A DNA stretch of 64,000 bases, taken from Chitinophagales bacterium. Lineage in GTDB: Bacteria > Bacteroidota > Bacteroidia > Chitinophagales > UBA10324. Shown here piece after piece: positions 34,816 to 43,941 of the stretch. Numbering within the stretch: position 1 is the stretch's first letter; each line of letters begins with the position of its first letter. The stretch is taken from the NCBI GenBank assembly GCA_025057275.1, contig JANWXQ010000065.1:33607-97606 (forward strand). Direction: 5' to 3'. The position numbers were made by a program, and so were the translations under genes. The notes beneath the pieces are model-generated. The model saw only the letters and a program-made list of their open reading frames with translations, was not told the origin of the DNA and made no database searches.

Positions 34816-36284
34816 ACATTCCTCTGCCAAAATCTTTACGTTGCTTTTTCCCCTCCGTAACGCGGCAGGGGAAATGGCTATCGACTGCTTATTTTTCATC
34901 CAGTTGCAGCAGACTGTTCGGACTGGCTGCTTTTTGGTTTCTGGTAACAACCTGTATAAGCCAAGCGCAGCCTGACGCTCCGGCTCTTACCCGCATCTTA
35001 TTTGTGCTGGATGCCTCCAGCAGCATGAACGAGGCCTGGGGTGCCGGAACCCGGCTGAGCGAAGCCAAGCGGGTCATTGTTCGCCTGGCTGACTCGTTGA
35101 ACGGCAGCAGCCGGATCCATCTGGGTTTGCGGGTGTACGGGCATCAGTTCCCCAGTCACGAATCCAATTGTCAGGATAGCCGTCTGGAGGTGCCCCTGGC
35201 TGCCCACAATGCCGCAAGCATCAAGGTTGCCTTGGCCCGACTGCGGCCTACCGGCATCACGCCTATCGGATATGCTCTGCAGGAAGCGGCTTCCGATTTT
35301 CCTTCAACGCCGGCAGGCCGCAACATTATTGTACTGCTCACCGACGGGCTGGAATCGTGTCAGGCAGACCCCTGCGCCATATCGCTGGAACTGCAGCGCA
35401 AAGGAGTTATTCTAAGGCCTTTTGTCATCGGATTGAATCTTGCTGATCGTGCCGAAGCCACCTTGGGTTGTATCGGCTCGTACTACAACGCCACCAGTCC
35501 GTCTGCCCTGCAGGATGCCATGCAAACAGCGATGGAACGCGTTCTTCAGGCCGCAGGCCTTCAGATAAATCTTCTGGATGCGCGAAACCGGCCGTTGGAA
35601 ACCGATGTGCCTATGTCGTTTCGTGACCACACTACCGGAACCTTGCGTTATCTGTACTATCACACGCTCACCGATCGCGGCATTCCCGATACGGTGGCTG
35701 TGGATGCCGTTCCCCTGTATCACCTGACCGTGCATACCGTGCCGGCCTTGCAGCGCGGTCCGGTGCAGGTGCGGCGGTTGCACCCCGACACGGTGAATGT
35801 GCCAGCAGCGCAGGGATTTCTGCGCGTAGAGCTTGCCGGAAAAACCGTCAATCAGAATCTGAACAACAAAATCAAGGCGCTGCTGTACCGCCAGGGTGAT
35901 TCAGCGCTTGTCGATGTGCTTCAGCTGGGAGAAACCCGAAAATACCTCTGTGGCACGTACCGGCTGGAGTTGCTCACCCTGCCGCGCATCACGCATGAGC
36001 AGATCACTATATCCCAAAGCCATACCACCATAGTGACGCTTCCTCAACCCGGAATCCTGAGTATCAACAAAAGTTATGTTGTTACCGGTTCGTTGTTTGT
36101 CAGGCAGCAGGAGCGCTGGATAAAATTGTATGCACTCAACGAAAATCTGAACACTGAATTAATAGGTTTGCAGGCCGGAACCTATGCCCTGGTGTATCGC
36201 CCGAAAGCGGCCAGGCAGGCGCGCCAGACCAAGGTCATGCCGGTAACCATACGAAGCGGAGAAACCACAACCATCAGGCTATGA
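34812..36284 (+). CDS. Secreted vWA-domain protein, copy 2, inside the transketolase operon
   Basis: This 490-residue paralogue of the preceding gene has a hydrophobic N-terminal segment (about 36-50) ending near ISQAQ as a likely signal peptide. Its vWA MIDAS is DASSSM with Asp67, and GITPIGYAL and LLTDGLESC supply further positions. Shared landmarks with copy 1 include HQ..(S/A)...NC.D(T/S)RLEVP, a central NLLD segment, GIPDT/GLPDT, and a TL(P)RI repeat near the end. Overlaps on both sides are ATGA, linking it to copy 1 and to the transketolase C-subunit. The divergence between copies suggests an old duplication. Confidence 0.8.
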   Translation: MNIPLPKSLRCFFPSVTRQGKWLSTAYFSSSCSRLFGLAAFWFLVTTCISQAQPDAPALTRILFVLDASSSMNEAWGAGTRLSEAKRVIVRLADSLNGSSRIHLGLRVYGHQFPSHESNCQDSRLEVPLAAHNAASIKVALARLRPTGITPIGYALQEAASDFPSTPAGRNIIVLLTDGLESCQADPCAISLELQRKGVILRPFVIGLNLADRAEATLGCIGSYYNATSPSALQDAMQTAMERVLQAAGLQINLLDARNRPLETDVPMSFRDHTTGTLRYLYYHTLTDRGIPDTVAVDAVPLYHLTVHTVPALQRGPVQVRRLHPDTVNVPAAQGFLRVELAGKTVNQNLNNKIKALLYRQGDSALVDVLQLGETRKYLCGTYRLELLTLPRITHEQITISQSHTTIVTLPQPGILSINKSYVVTGSLFVRQQERWIKLYALNENLNTELIGLQAGTYALVYRPKAARQARQTKVMPVTIRSGETTTIRL

Positions 36285-37264
36285 ATCCTTTTGAACAGTT
36301 CAGCGACCGCGATCAACAGGAAACCCGTGCCGGCTTCGGCGATGGCGTGTACGAGGTCGCCAGCCAGAACGATCAGGTGGTTGTGCTGACCGCCGATCTG
36401 GGCGGTTCCCTAAAGCTGGGTAAATTCATTAAAGCTTTTCCTCATCGTTTCTTTCAGTGCGGTGTGGCTGAAGCCAACATGATGGGTATTGCCGCCGGAC
36501 TGGCTACGGCAGGAAAAATTCCCTACACCACCACCTTTGCCAACTTCAGCACCGGCCGCGTTTATGATCAGATCCGGCAAAGCATTGCCTACTCCCACAA
36601 AAACGTCAAAATCTGTGCATCGCATGCCGGCCTGACGTTGGGCGAAGACGGAGCCACCCATCAGATGCTGGAAGATCTGGGCCTGATGCGCATGCTGCCC
36701 GGAATGACGGTCATTTCGCCCTGCGATTACAATCAGACCAAGGCAGCAACGATAGCCATCGCCGCGCATCAGGGGCCATGCTATTTGCGCTTCGGACGTC
36801 CCAAATGGCCCAATTTCACCCCTGCTGACCAGCGTTTTGAAATTGGCAAAGCCCAGGTGCTCGTTTCCGGAACCGATCTTACCCTGCTGGCAACCGGACA
36901 CATGGTGTGGCAGGCCATACTGGCCGGACGGCAACTGCATGACAGCGGGGTTTCCGTTGAGCTCATCAACATTCATACCCTAAAACCGCTGGATGAAGCC
37001 ACCATTCTGGCATCGGTGCGAAAAACAGGATGTGTGGTAACGGCAGAAGAACATCAGAAATACGGTGGGCTGGGCGAGCGCATTGCCGCCCTGCTGGCCC
37101 AGCAGCATCCCGCGCCGTTGCGTATGGTGGCCGTCAACGATACCTTCGGCGAAAGCGGAAAGCCGGCTGAATTGCTTAAAAAGTATGGTTTGCATAGCAG
37201 CGACATTGTTCAGGCTGCCGGCGAGGTCTTGGCTGCTGCCTCCCGTAAAGCTCCGGTAAGCTAA
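36281..37264 (+). CDS. Transketolase, C-terminal subunit
   Basis: This 327-residue protein is the pyrimidine-binding and C-terminal half of transketolase. It carries CGVAEANMMGIAAGLATAG with the catalytic Glu, TTFANFSTGRVYDQIRQS, and HAGLTLGEDGATHQ. It pairs with the N-subunit encoded at 32537. The ATGA overlap with the second vWA gene indicates translational coupling. In other genomes with split transketolase the two halves are usually adjacent, which makes the intervening genes notable. Confidence 0.95.
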   Translation: MNPFEQFSDRDQQETRAGFGDGVYEVASQNDQVVVLTADLGGSLKLGKFIKAFPHRFFQCGVAEANMMGIAAGLATAGKIPYTTTFANFSTGRVYDQIRQSIAYSHKNVKICASHAGLTLGEDGATHQMLEDLGLMRMLPGMTVISPCDYNQTKAATIAIAAHQGPCYLRFGRPKWPNFTPADQRFEIGKAQVLVSGTDLTLLATGHMVWQAILAGRQLHDSGVSVELINIHTLKPLDEATILASVRKTGCVVTAEEHQKYGGLGERIAALLAQQHPAPLRMVAVNDTFGESGKPAELLKKYGLHSSDIVQAAGEVLAAASRKAPVS

Positions 37265-37294
37265 GGGCAGACCATGCGTATCCAGGGATATGCC

Positions 37295-37302
37295 TACCTT
37301 TG
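37295..37302 (+). promoter_or_regulatory. -7 box TACCTTTG for tatA
   Basis: An exact TAnnTTTG match, 18 bases upstream of the tatA ATG and about 30 bases after the transketolase stop. It suggests tatA is transcribed independently of the operon before it. Confidence 0.5.
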
Positions 37303-37320
37303 TTAGATTAACAGAACTTC

Positions 37321-37533
37321 ATGAATACGATTTTGCTTCTTTCCCTTCCCGGCGGCAGCGAGTGGCTGTTGATATTTCTGGCCATTCTGTTGTTGTTTGG
37401 AGGAAAGAAAATTCCTGAACTGATGCGCGGCATTGGCCGCGGTATCCGCGAATTCAACAGCGCCAAAAACGACGTACAGCAGCAGATTCAGGAAGGCATG
37501 AAAGACGAAGGCAAGCGCGAAAGCGGCGCCTGA
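37321..37533 (+). CDS. tatA: Twin-arginine translocase subunit TatA/TatE
   Basis: The 70-residue protein has a short N-terminal stretch, one membrane helix (about 12-26), the Phe-Gly hinge (LLLFGGKKIPELMRGIGR), an amphipathic helix and a charged tail. This matches TatA/E pore components of the twin-arginine pathway. tatC is not in the window. Confidence 0.93.
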   Translation: MNTILLLSLPGGSEWLLIFLAILLLFGGKKIPELMRGIGRGIREFNSAKNDVQQQIQEGMKDEGKRESGA

Positions 37534-37663
37534 TCAGGGCTGAAGCTTTCGGACTGCATCAACGGCCGCTGTCTTTTCCTGCTGACAGTGCGCTCTGCGC
37601 AGCGCTTATTTTGACCAGCAGAATTTTTTTTCATTGCAGAATCAAACTATCTTGCCCCTGCCC

Positions 37664-39232
37664 ATGACCCAAACACACGCAGGAATAATCCAAAGCATTG
37701 GCGGAGCCAGCAAAGTCCGAAGGCCTGGCTTTTACTGCCGGTTGCCTCTTCTGGCTGCTTTATGGATGGGGATCGCATCAGCTCCTTTGCAGATGCAGGC
37801 ACAGGCCCGCTATCCTTCGCTAGAACCTTTTTTGTTTGTTCCTTTTTCTGATGGAGCCGATTCGCTTAACCTGACCGTTGAACTGCCGGTTGCGGAAGAA
37901 CTGGAAACGCCCCGAACCTCCTTTGCTGATGTGGATGTTCCGATCTATTCCGATTCGGTTTACCGGCTTCGCCTGGAAATGCTTCATTCGGCGATTCCGC
38001 TGGATTACAATCAGCAGGTACGCAATTACATTGACCTGTATGTGCTCAAGCGGCGCAATCAGGTGCGGCGCATGCTGGCGCTGAGCAAGTTTTATTATCC
38101 GTTGTTCGATCAGATTTTTCAGCAATACGGCATTCCGCCAGAAATGAAGCATTTATGCATCGTTGAATCTGCACTGAATCCGCACGCTGTATCGCGTGCG
38201 GGAGCCACGGGATTGTGGCAATTTATGTATTCCACCGCCAAGATCTACGGATTACAGATCAATCAGCATATTGATGAGCGGCGCGACATCATCCGATCGA
38301 CCCATGGCGCCGCCCAATACCTGAGCCGCATGTACCAGGTGTATGGCGATTGGCTGCTGGCTATTGCTTCCTACAATTGCGGACCGCAAAATGTCAACCG
38401 GGCTATACAGCGATCGGGAAAGAATACCTTTTGGGAAATACAACCGTACCTGCCCCGTGAAACACGAGGCTATGTGCCGGCGTTTATTGCAGCCACATAC
38501 GTCATGACCTACTATTACCTGCATCAGCTTGAACCCGATTACGAAGCACTGAAGCACTGCTTTGATTCGCTGGCGACCGTGGTGGTGGACAGCCGGATGG
38601 CCTGCGAGCCCATAGCGCAATTTACCGGATTGCATCTGGAAGAACTGAAATTCCTCAATCCCGGCCTGCGTTGCAACATCATACCCGTTCTCAGTACGCC
38701 CTATGAATTAAAGCTGCCCTCCGACCGTTTTCCCTTGTTTCTTCAATACCGCGACAGCATCATCCGGCATTCTGAACAGGCCAAACTGGTCTATTACTAT
38801 GGCCCTGCACCCGGGCAGGTACGCACTTATACAGTGAAACCGGGCGACAACCTGAGCGCTATTGCCGCCCGCCATCGCGTTACCGTGGCCCAGCTCAAGA
38901 AATGGAATAACCTACGCAGCAGCCTGATTCGTCCGGGTCAGCGGCTTAAAATCTATTCATCGCGATATGAAGAAACTGCTTTACGCGAACCGGATTCTTC
39001 CGCAACCTCCGGCTCTGCCTCTGCCAGTTCCGCAGCACCAAAATCTGCTAACGGCCAGTCCGGTAGCTCAGAGCAGCCGAAAGTGATTTATTACAAAGCG
39101 CGGTATGGCGACACGTTGTGGAGCATTGCACGGCGGCACGGTACTACAGTAGAAAAGATCCGCTCATTGAACGGTGCCAAATGCGACCACCTGAAGGCCG
39201 GGACTGTTCTTAAAATACATGCCAAAACGTAG
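37664..39232 (+). CDS. MltD-like lytic transglycosylase with two LysM domains
   Basis: The 522-residue form begins at the ATG at 37664; an earlier TTG at 37634 is less likely. A signal peptide ends near LQMQAQA. The SLT domain carries the catalytic Glu168 in CIVESALNPHA and GATGLWQFMYSTAKIYGL, and the AIASYNCGPQNV segment is also typical. Two LysM domains (about 385-430 and 475-518, the latter starting YYKARYGDTLWSIARRHG) bind peptidoglycan. It cleaves glycan strands to anhydromuramyl ends, in cell-wall turnover. A terminator-like hairpin follows. Confidence 0.93.
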   Translation: MTQTHAGIIQSIGGASKVRRPGFYCRLPLLAALWMGIASAPLQMQAQARYPSLEPFLFVPFSDGADSLNLTVELPVAEELETPRTSFADVDVPIYSDSVYRLRLEMLHSAIPLDYNQQVRNYIDLYVLKRRNQVRRMLALSKFYYPLFDQIFQQYGIPPEMKHLCIVESALNPHAVSRAGATGLWQFMYSTAKIYGLQINQHIDERRDIIRSTHGAAQYLSRMYQVYGDWLLAIASYNCGPQNVNRAIQRSGKNTFWEIQPYLPRETRGYVPAFIAATYVMTYYYLHQLEPDYEALKHCFDSLATVVVDSRMACEPIAQFTGLHLEELKFLNPGLRCNIIPVLSTPYELKLPSDRFPLFLQYRDSIIRHSEQAKLVYYYGPAPGQVRTYTVKPGDNLSAIAARHRVTVAQLKKWNNLRSSLIRPGQRLKIYSSRYEETALREPDSSATSGSASASSAAPKSANGQSGSSEQPKVIYYKARYGDTLWSIARRHGTTVEKIRSLNGAKCDHLKAGTVLKIHAKT

Positions 39233-39242
39233 GCTCCTGCCC

Positions 39243-39290
39243 TGCACATGTAGCGCTACAAGGGCCTATGTGCAAGCTTTAATTTTTTTA
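39243..39290 (+). terminator. Terminator-like hairpin after the lytic transglycosylase
   Basis: Arms TGCACAT (39243-39249) and ATGTGCA (39268-39274) enclose an 18-base loop that itself contains the palindrome GTAGCGCTAC. A T-rich stretch starts at 39278. An alternative GCCCT/AGGGC pairing competes with the main stem. Confidence 0.45.
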
Positions 39291-39325
39291 TTGATTGCTG
39301 ACGTCATAGCTTTCCCGCGATTCTC

Positions 39326-40609
39326 ATGACGCAACCCGACGAACGTCTTGTTTCTGCTGAGCCGCAGCACGAGCAGCAACCCTTGAACCCCGCTCCGATT
39401 CCCTACAGAACCCTTTTTGCCACCTTCTTTAAGGCAGGATGCCTGGGTTTCGGCGGATTCATGTCGTTGATCAGTGTGGTACAATCCATTCTGGTAGACA
39501 AGAAAAAGCTGCTGCGTCGTGAGGACATGCTGGATGCCATTACGCTGGCCAGCATTCTTCCCGGTCCGCAGGCCGTCAACGTAGTGGCCCTGTCAGGCAG
39601 CAGGCTACGAGGCACCCTGGGAGCTGTGGTAGCAGCCGTAGCCGTTATCCTGCCTTCGTTTGTCTTGATGCTGGGATTGAGTTTTTTTTACCAGCATTAC
39701 GGCACCAATCCGGTGGTGATGAATTTTTTCAAGGGATTCTTACCTGCCGTCACTGCAGTCATTGTCGGAGTGGCCTGGAAAATGACGCGCCAGCAGGTAA
39801 AGGGAAAACTGGATTTGTTTCTGCTGCTTTTGGCTGTTGCAGCCCTGGTGCTGATTCCCAAGGACCTGCGTTTGTATGTTACGTTTTTTCTGGTCATCGT
39901 TTGGGGATTGATCGGATACTACGCTTTTTACAAGAAAAATCCGGAGGCTTCGCATGTAGCCATGCCTGCCCCGAAAGCGAACCTTCGTTTTTCCGCCGGT
40001 GCTCTGGCTGCGACTTTAGGCATGGTAGTGGTGCTGATCGCGTTGCTGTACGTTCCGGTAGATCCACAACAATACGATTCGTTGTTCAACCTGTCGAAGA
40101 CCTTCAGCGGACTCAGTGTCATGTTGTTTGGCGGAGGCTATGTAATCATTCCCATAATCCGCCATCATGTGGTGGAGGTGTTTGGCTGGCTGAGCGACAG
40201 TTCGTTTACCGATGCCATTGCGTTTAGTCAGGTAATGCCCGGGCCGATACTTATTGCTGCCACATTTATCGGTTTTCAGGTAAAAGGTTTCATGGGAGCT
40301 TTGCTGTCCACCATAGCTGTTTTTGCCCCGCCGGCCATTGTCATGGTGGTTGTTGCCCGTGTGGCCGATCTTTTAAAGCAAAGCGCTGCAGCAAAAGGGG
40401 TTTTGCGCGGCATTCGCAGCGGTGTCATCGGCATGATCTACTTTGCCGCCTTTGAACTGGCTACCACAGCCGACACCAGCTCCTGGTCGCAGATAATACC
40501 CTTCGTTGTAATTTTTGCTGCATCTTTGTACGCCATAATTCGACACAATTTGGATGTAGCTTACCTCATACCCGCAGCAGGTGTAGTAGGTTACTTTCTA
40601 TACCAATAA
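39326..40609 (+). CDS. ChrA-family chromate/sulfate-type transporter
   Basis: The 427-residue integral membrane protein is a full-length two-half ChrA with about 10 helices. The N-half has FKAGCLGFGGFMSLISVVQS, and the C-half has FGGGYVIIPIIRHHVVE and QVMPGPILIAATFIG, with the expected internal symmetry. ChrA exports chromate in known cases, and family members can act on sulfate-like oxyanions. A sulfotransferase gene starts 15 bases downstream, which points to sulfate physiology as an alternative to chromate resistance. Substrate is not shown by sequence. Confidence 0.9.
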   Translation: MTQPDERLVSAEPQHEQQPLNPAPIPYRTLFATFFKAGCLGFGGFMSLISVVQSILVDKKKLLRREDMLDAITLASILPGPQAVNVVALSGSRLRGTLGAVVAAVAVILPSFVLMLGLSFFYQHYGTNPVVMNFFKGFLPAVTAVIVGVAWKMTRQQVKGKLDLFLLLLAVAALVLIPKDLRLYVTFFLVIVWGLIGYYAFYKKNPEASHVAMPAPKANLRFSAGALAATLGMVVVLIALLYVPVDPQQYDSLFNLSKTFSGLSVMLFGGGYVIIPIIRHHVVEVFGWLSDSSFTDAIAFSQVMPGPILIAATFIGFQVKGFMGALLSTIAVFAPPAIVMVVVARVADLLKQSAAAKGVLRGIRSGVIGMIYFAAFELATTADTSSWSQIIPFVVIFAASLYAIIRHNLDVAYLIPAAGVVGYFLYQ

Positions 40610-40624
40610 CTCATAAACAAAACC

Positions 40625-41653
40625 ATGCAGGCTCTTTTTCTGGTGGGGGAACAACGCTCGGGTTCCAATTTACTGCGGCTGATGATCTCCAACACCCACG
40701 AGGTTGCGGCGCCCCATCCTCCTCATATCCTCCAGCGCATTGACCCCTATGTGCCCGTTCATCAGGCGCTCAGCGATGCGCAGTTTGAACTGATGACGGA
40801 GGTAGTTTGTGAACTGGTAGAAAAAAATCCTGTACCCTGGCTCAACACCGTGCTTCACCGCGATGAGGTCAAACGTCGGTGTCGTGAAAAGCATGTTATT
40901 GCCATTTATGGTGCTGTTATGGACATCTATGCCGAATCGAATCATGCCAAAAAATGGATGTGCAAGAGCATGCAGAACATTCGCTGGGCCCGGCATCTGA
41001 ACAATTATTTTCAAAACAACAAATACATCTACCTGCACCGCGATCCGCGCGATGTAGCGCTTTCCTTCAGTAAAGCAGTCATCGGGGAGAAACATCCCTA
41101 TTTCACCGCTATGCAATGGAAGCAGTTGCAGCGGCTTTGTCTGGATGCCCGTTCCCAACTACCCACCGACCGCTTTTTTACCATTTCTTACGACCAGCTG
41201 ATCAACGACACAGAAAGCACGCTGCGAAATCTTTGTGGCTTTCTGCATATTGAATTCCGCAAAGAAATGATGCATTTCTACGAAAGCGAGGAAGCGCGCA
41301 ACACCGCCGCCTCCAGTTCGCTTTGGGAAAATGTGGCCAAGCCCATTATGCACCACAACACCAACAAGTTCCTCAAGGAACTGACGCAGGAACAGATCTG
41401 CATCATTGAATCCATCACCGGTCCCGAAATGGATGAACTGGGTTACCGGAGATTGTACATCTCCAAGGGGGAAGAATTACAGTTTACCCCCAAACAGATT
41501 GAAGAATTCCGAAGGGAAAACGACCGGCTGAAAAAGGAAAAATCGCAACATACCGATCCTGAAGACCTGCGCAAGAGACGCAATCAGGAACAGGTTTTGG
41601 AAAAGCTGGCCCAAACGGTTAAGGAATGGGGGCTTAGCCCGCAGCATGCCTGA
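40625..41653 (+). CDS. PAPS-dependent sulfotransferase
   Basis: The 342-residue protein has sulfotransferase PAPS-binding motifs. The 5'-phosphosulfate loop is GEQRSGSNLLRLM near the N-terminus, and the 3'-phosphate motif is YLHRDPRDVALSFSKA. The family transfers sulfate from PAPS to hydroxyl or amine acceptors such as glycans, lipids or small molecules. No signal peptide is visible, so it is likely cytoplasmic. It lies 15 bases after the ChrA-type transporter, suggesting co-transcription. The C-terminus (about 285-342) is highly charged and may form a coiled coil. The acceptor is unknown. Confidence 0.87.
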   Translation: MQALFLVGEQRSGSNLLRLMISNTHEVAAPHPPHILQRIDPYVPVHQALSDAQFELMTEVVCELVEKNPVPWLNTVLHRDEVKRRCREKHVIAIYGAVMDIYAESNHAKKWMCKSMQNIRWARHLNNYFQNNKYIYLHRDPRDVALSFSKAVIGEKHPYFTAMQWKQLQRLCLDARSQLPTDRFFTISYDQLINDTESTLRNLCGFLHIEFRKEMMHFYESEEARNTAASSSLWENVAKPIMHHNTNKFLKELTQEQICIIESITGPEMDELGYRRLYISKGEELQFTPKQIEEFRRENDRLKKEKSQHTDPEDLRKRRNQEQVLEKLAQTVKEWGLSPQHA

Positions 41654-41680
41654 ACCTGGCCCGTAAAATACCTGAAAACT

Positions 41681-43867
41681 TTACCGAACCAGCAAGCGGG
41701 CTACAACAACTCCGGTAGCCGCACGCATGCGGAGCAGATACGCTCCGGACGACAGACTGCTCACATCGGCCACGGCCTGTTGACCGTTAATTGACACAAT
41801 CGGAACAGCCCTTTGGCGGCCGCTCATGTCCCAAAATTCCAACTCGGGCACGCTTGCAAGGCCTTCCCACCGGATTACTACCCTGTCAGCAGAAGGATTG
41901 GGATAAACCAGAACGCTCATGCCATTTGGTTCGGGAAGTCCGATCAGATAGCCGGGCAATTCTGTTCCCCCGGCATCCTTGTATCGGGCCACCCATTCCT
42001 GATAATACTGATTGGCCAGACTGGCATCGTGGACAATAACGGTGTTTTCATCGTTTCGGAACTGAGCTGAGGAAGACCAGTTGTGCGAGCCGGTCAGCAC
42101 CAGCGGATCCAGTCCGGGGGCATTGGCATCGGCCAACAGGTATTTGTGGTGCACCAGGTAGCTGTGTTTGGCTACAAAAAGTGTATTGGACATATTATCA
42201 AAAAGTATATCGAAAGCATAGTCGCCGTTTGTGGTATCATCGATCACCCCACCGCCCCAAACGCCCGCATCGGTACGTTCGTCGATGGAGTACGAAATGT
42301 TAAACCGGGTGTATACATACACACAGAATTGCAGGTCGTGATCGGCGGTTTCGGCGGTGCGGCGGATGGCACTTTCGGTGTCATCGCTGGGACTGAAATA
42401 CAATTCAACCCTTCGCCCCCCTACATTAAACTCTTTCGGTGTGTTGTTCTTTTTATCGGGACCATACAGGCCGGAAAACATTTCCTCAAACTCCATGGTG
42501 TAGGCGCGGGCCAGACTTTGGTCCTGAAGGATGATGACATTGTTGGCGTCGTTATTGATCTGGTCGTTGGTGAAATTCATGGAACCGGTCCACACGATGG
42601 CATCGTTGGGATCGGACGAAAAGGCATCAATAACCACAAACTTGTTGTGCATGATGCCGTAGGTGCTGCCGGTCGGGCTGAGCTTCATTTGTCCGGCCGG
42701 TAACAGCAACTGATTCCATGCGCCCATGTTCATGTTGTCGCCATCACCGATGATGCGCACGCTTACGCCGCGGTTATATGCAGCATTGATGGCATCCACA
42801 ATGCCGTTGCTGTTGTCCATATTGTAAATGGCGATATCCAGCGTGTATTTGGCGCGGTTCAAATAAGCAATCAAGGTATCGTCCAATTGCTGGGGCAAAG
42901 ACACGGCCAGGGTTCCTTTCGCAACGGAATGATCCACACTTCGCGTGAAATAGGCCAATATTTTTCCCGACGAGAGCGACTGGGTCATCATGGGCATGAC
43001 GGCAGAAAACGACGTGTCGCCTGTAGCGCTTACCGATGCCACCTGAACGTAATACAATGTAGTGGGAGTCAATCCGGATACCGTGATGTAGTGTTCGGTA
43101 ACCAGGTTGTTATCCGAAACCAGACTGCCCAAAGCCGGAGTCAGGCCGTAATACACCAATGTGCTGCCCGGATTCTGCGTCTGGAAATACAGGTCAAACG
43201 AGGTAGGCTTGATGTTGTATTGATAAGGCGTAGTCAGCAAAACGGGAGGATTACCGCTTAAAACAAAATCATTCAAATCACGCGGCAACAGTTGATACGA
43301 ACTCTGATACTGACTCATGATGCCAATCAGACCAATCTTTCCGGAGGGAATGGGCGTTCCGGCAATGTTGGTGGTAGAAACCACCCGCACTTCTGCCGAA
43401 ACCACCGTATTGTCGGTGGCCTGATAATTGGCACTGGCCAGGGAAAACGTGCCGGTGCTGATGAACTGGGAGTTGTTGAACCGCACCAGTTGACCTTCGT
43501 AAAGCTCGGCATAGCCCTGCTGCATGGTGAGCACTTTCGGAGCAGGAAGCGGATTGCCCGTGCTGATCACGGTGTAGCTGTTTACCGGAGATAACTCCAG
43601 CAGGTTGTTGAAGGAATAAAGCACACCGGTTGCTTCCACGCTGTCGCCGCGCTTCAGCCCGCTAAGCGATGTGGAATACAACCCGATGCCGGCAGTTCCG
43701 TCCTGAATGTAACGGATGGTGCCCAGTTCACTTCCATTAGTAACGATGCCGCGAACCGTAACTGTGGTGCCGATGGCCATGTTGCGTGCAGCCGCAATGC
43801 TGATTACCTGCGCATGACCTTCCCTGAACCAGGTTAATACGAACAAAAGACCCAGGCACTTTTTCAT
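41681..43867 (-). CDS. Secreted two-HKD phospholipase D-like protein with T9SS sorting domain
   Basis: The 728-residue protein has a signal peptide ending near GHAQ, then an OB-fold-like domain (about 21-205, similar to DUF5689-type domains) and an FN3 domain (about 208-298). Two PLD modules follow. HKD motif 1 is HNKFVVID near residue 406 with GSMNF, and motif 2 is HHKYLLAD near 572 with GSHNW. Together they can form one active site for phosphodiester transfer. A T9SS type-A sorting domain begins VYPNPSADRV. It is exported; the substrate may be phospholipid or nucleic acid, which the sequence does not settle. A TATCTTCG box lies 18 bases before the ATG. Confidence 0.88.
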   Translation of the reverse strand: MKKCLGLLFVLTWFREGHAQVISIAAARNMAIGTTVTVRGIVTNGSELGTIRYIQDGTAGIGLYSTSLSGLKRGDSVEATGVLYSFNNLLELSPVNSYTVISTGNPLPAPKVLTMQQGYAELYEGQLVRFNNSQFISTGTFSLASANYQATDNTVVSAEVRVVSTTNIAGTPIPSGKIGLIGIMSQYQSSYQLLPRDLNDFVLSGNPPVLLTTPYQYNIKPTSFDLYFQTQNPGSTLVYYGLTPALGSLVSDNNLVTEHYITVSGLTPTTLYYVQVASVSATGDTSFSAVMPMMTQSLSSGKILAYFTRSVDHSVAKGTLAVSLPQQLDDTLIAYLNRAKYTLDIAIYNMDNSNGIVDAINAAYNRGVSVRIIGDGDNMNMGAWNQLLLPAGQMKLSPTGSTYGIMHNKFVVIDAFSSDPNDAIVWTGSMNFTNDQINNDANNVIILQDQSLARAYTMEFEEMFSGLYGPDKKNNTPKEFNVGGRRVELYFSPSDDTESAIRRTAETADHDLQFCVYVYTRFNISYSIDERTDAGVWGGGVIDDTTNGDYAFDILFDNMSNTLFVAKHSYLVHHKYLLADANAPGLDPLVLTGSHNWSSSAQFRNDENTVIVHDASLANQYYQEWVARYKDAGGTELPGYLIGLPEPNGMSVLVYPNPSADRVVIRWEGLASVPELEFWDMSGRQRAVPIVSINGQQAVADVSSLSSGAYLLRMRAATGVVVARLLVR

Positions 43868-43885
43868 TGTACAACGTTTTCGGAG

Positions 43886-43893
43886 CGAAGATA
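43886..43893 (-). promoter_or_regulatory. -7-like box TATCTTCG for the HKD protein
   Basis: A one-mismatch variant of TAnnTTTG on the minus strand, 18 bases before the ATG, in the gap after the preceding cargo gene. Confidence 0.35.
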
Positions 43894-43941
43894 GAAATTC
43901 ACTTTAGCCCGGCTTTCGTGCGTTTTCTGGGCAAAAGGCCA

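Noticed and set aside
39326..40609. Chromate resistance as the assigned role of the ChrA-type gene
   Set aside because: Family membership alone does not fix the substrate, and the adjacent sulfotransferase makes sulfate handling equally plausible.
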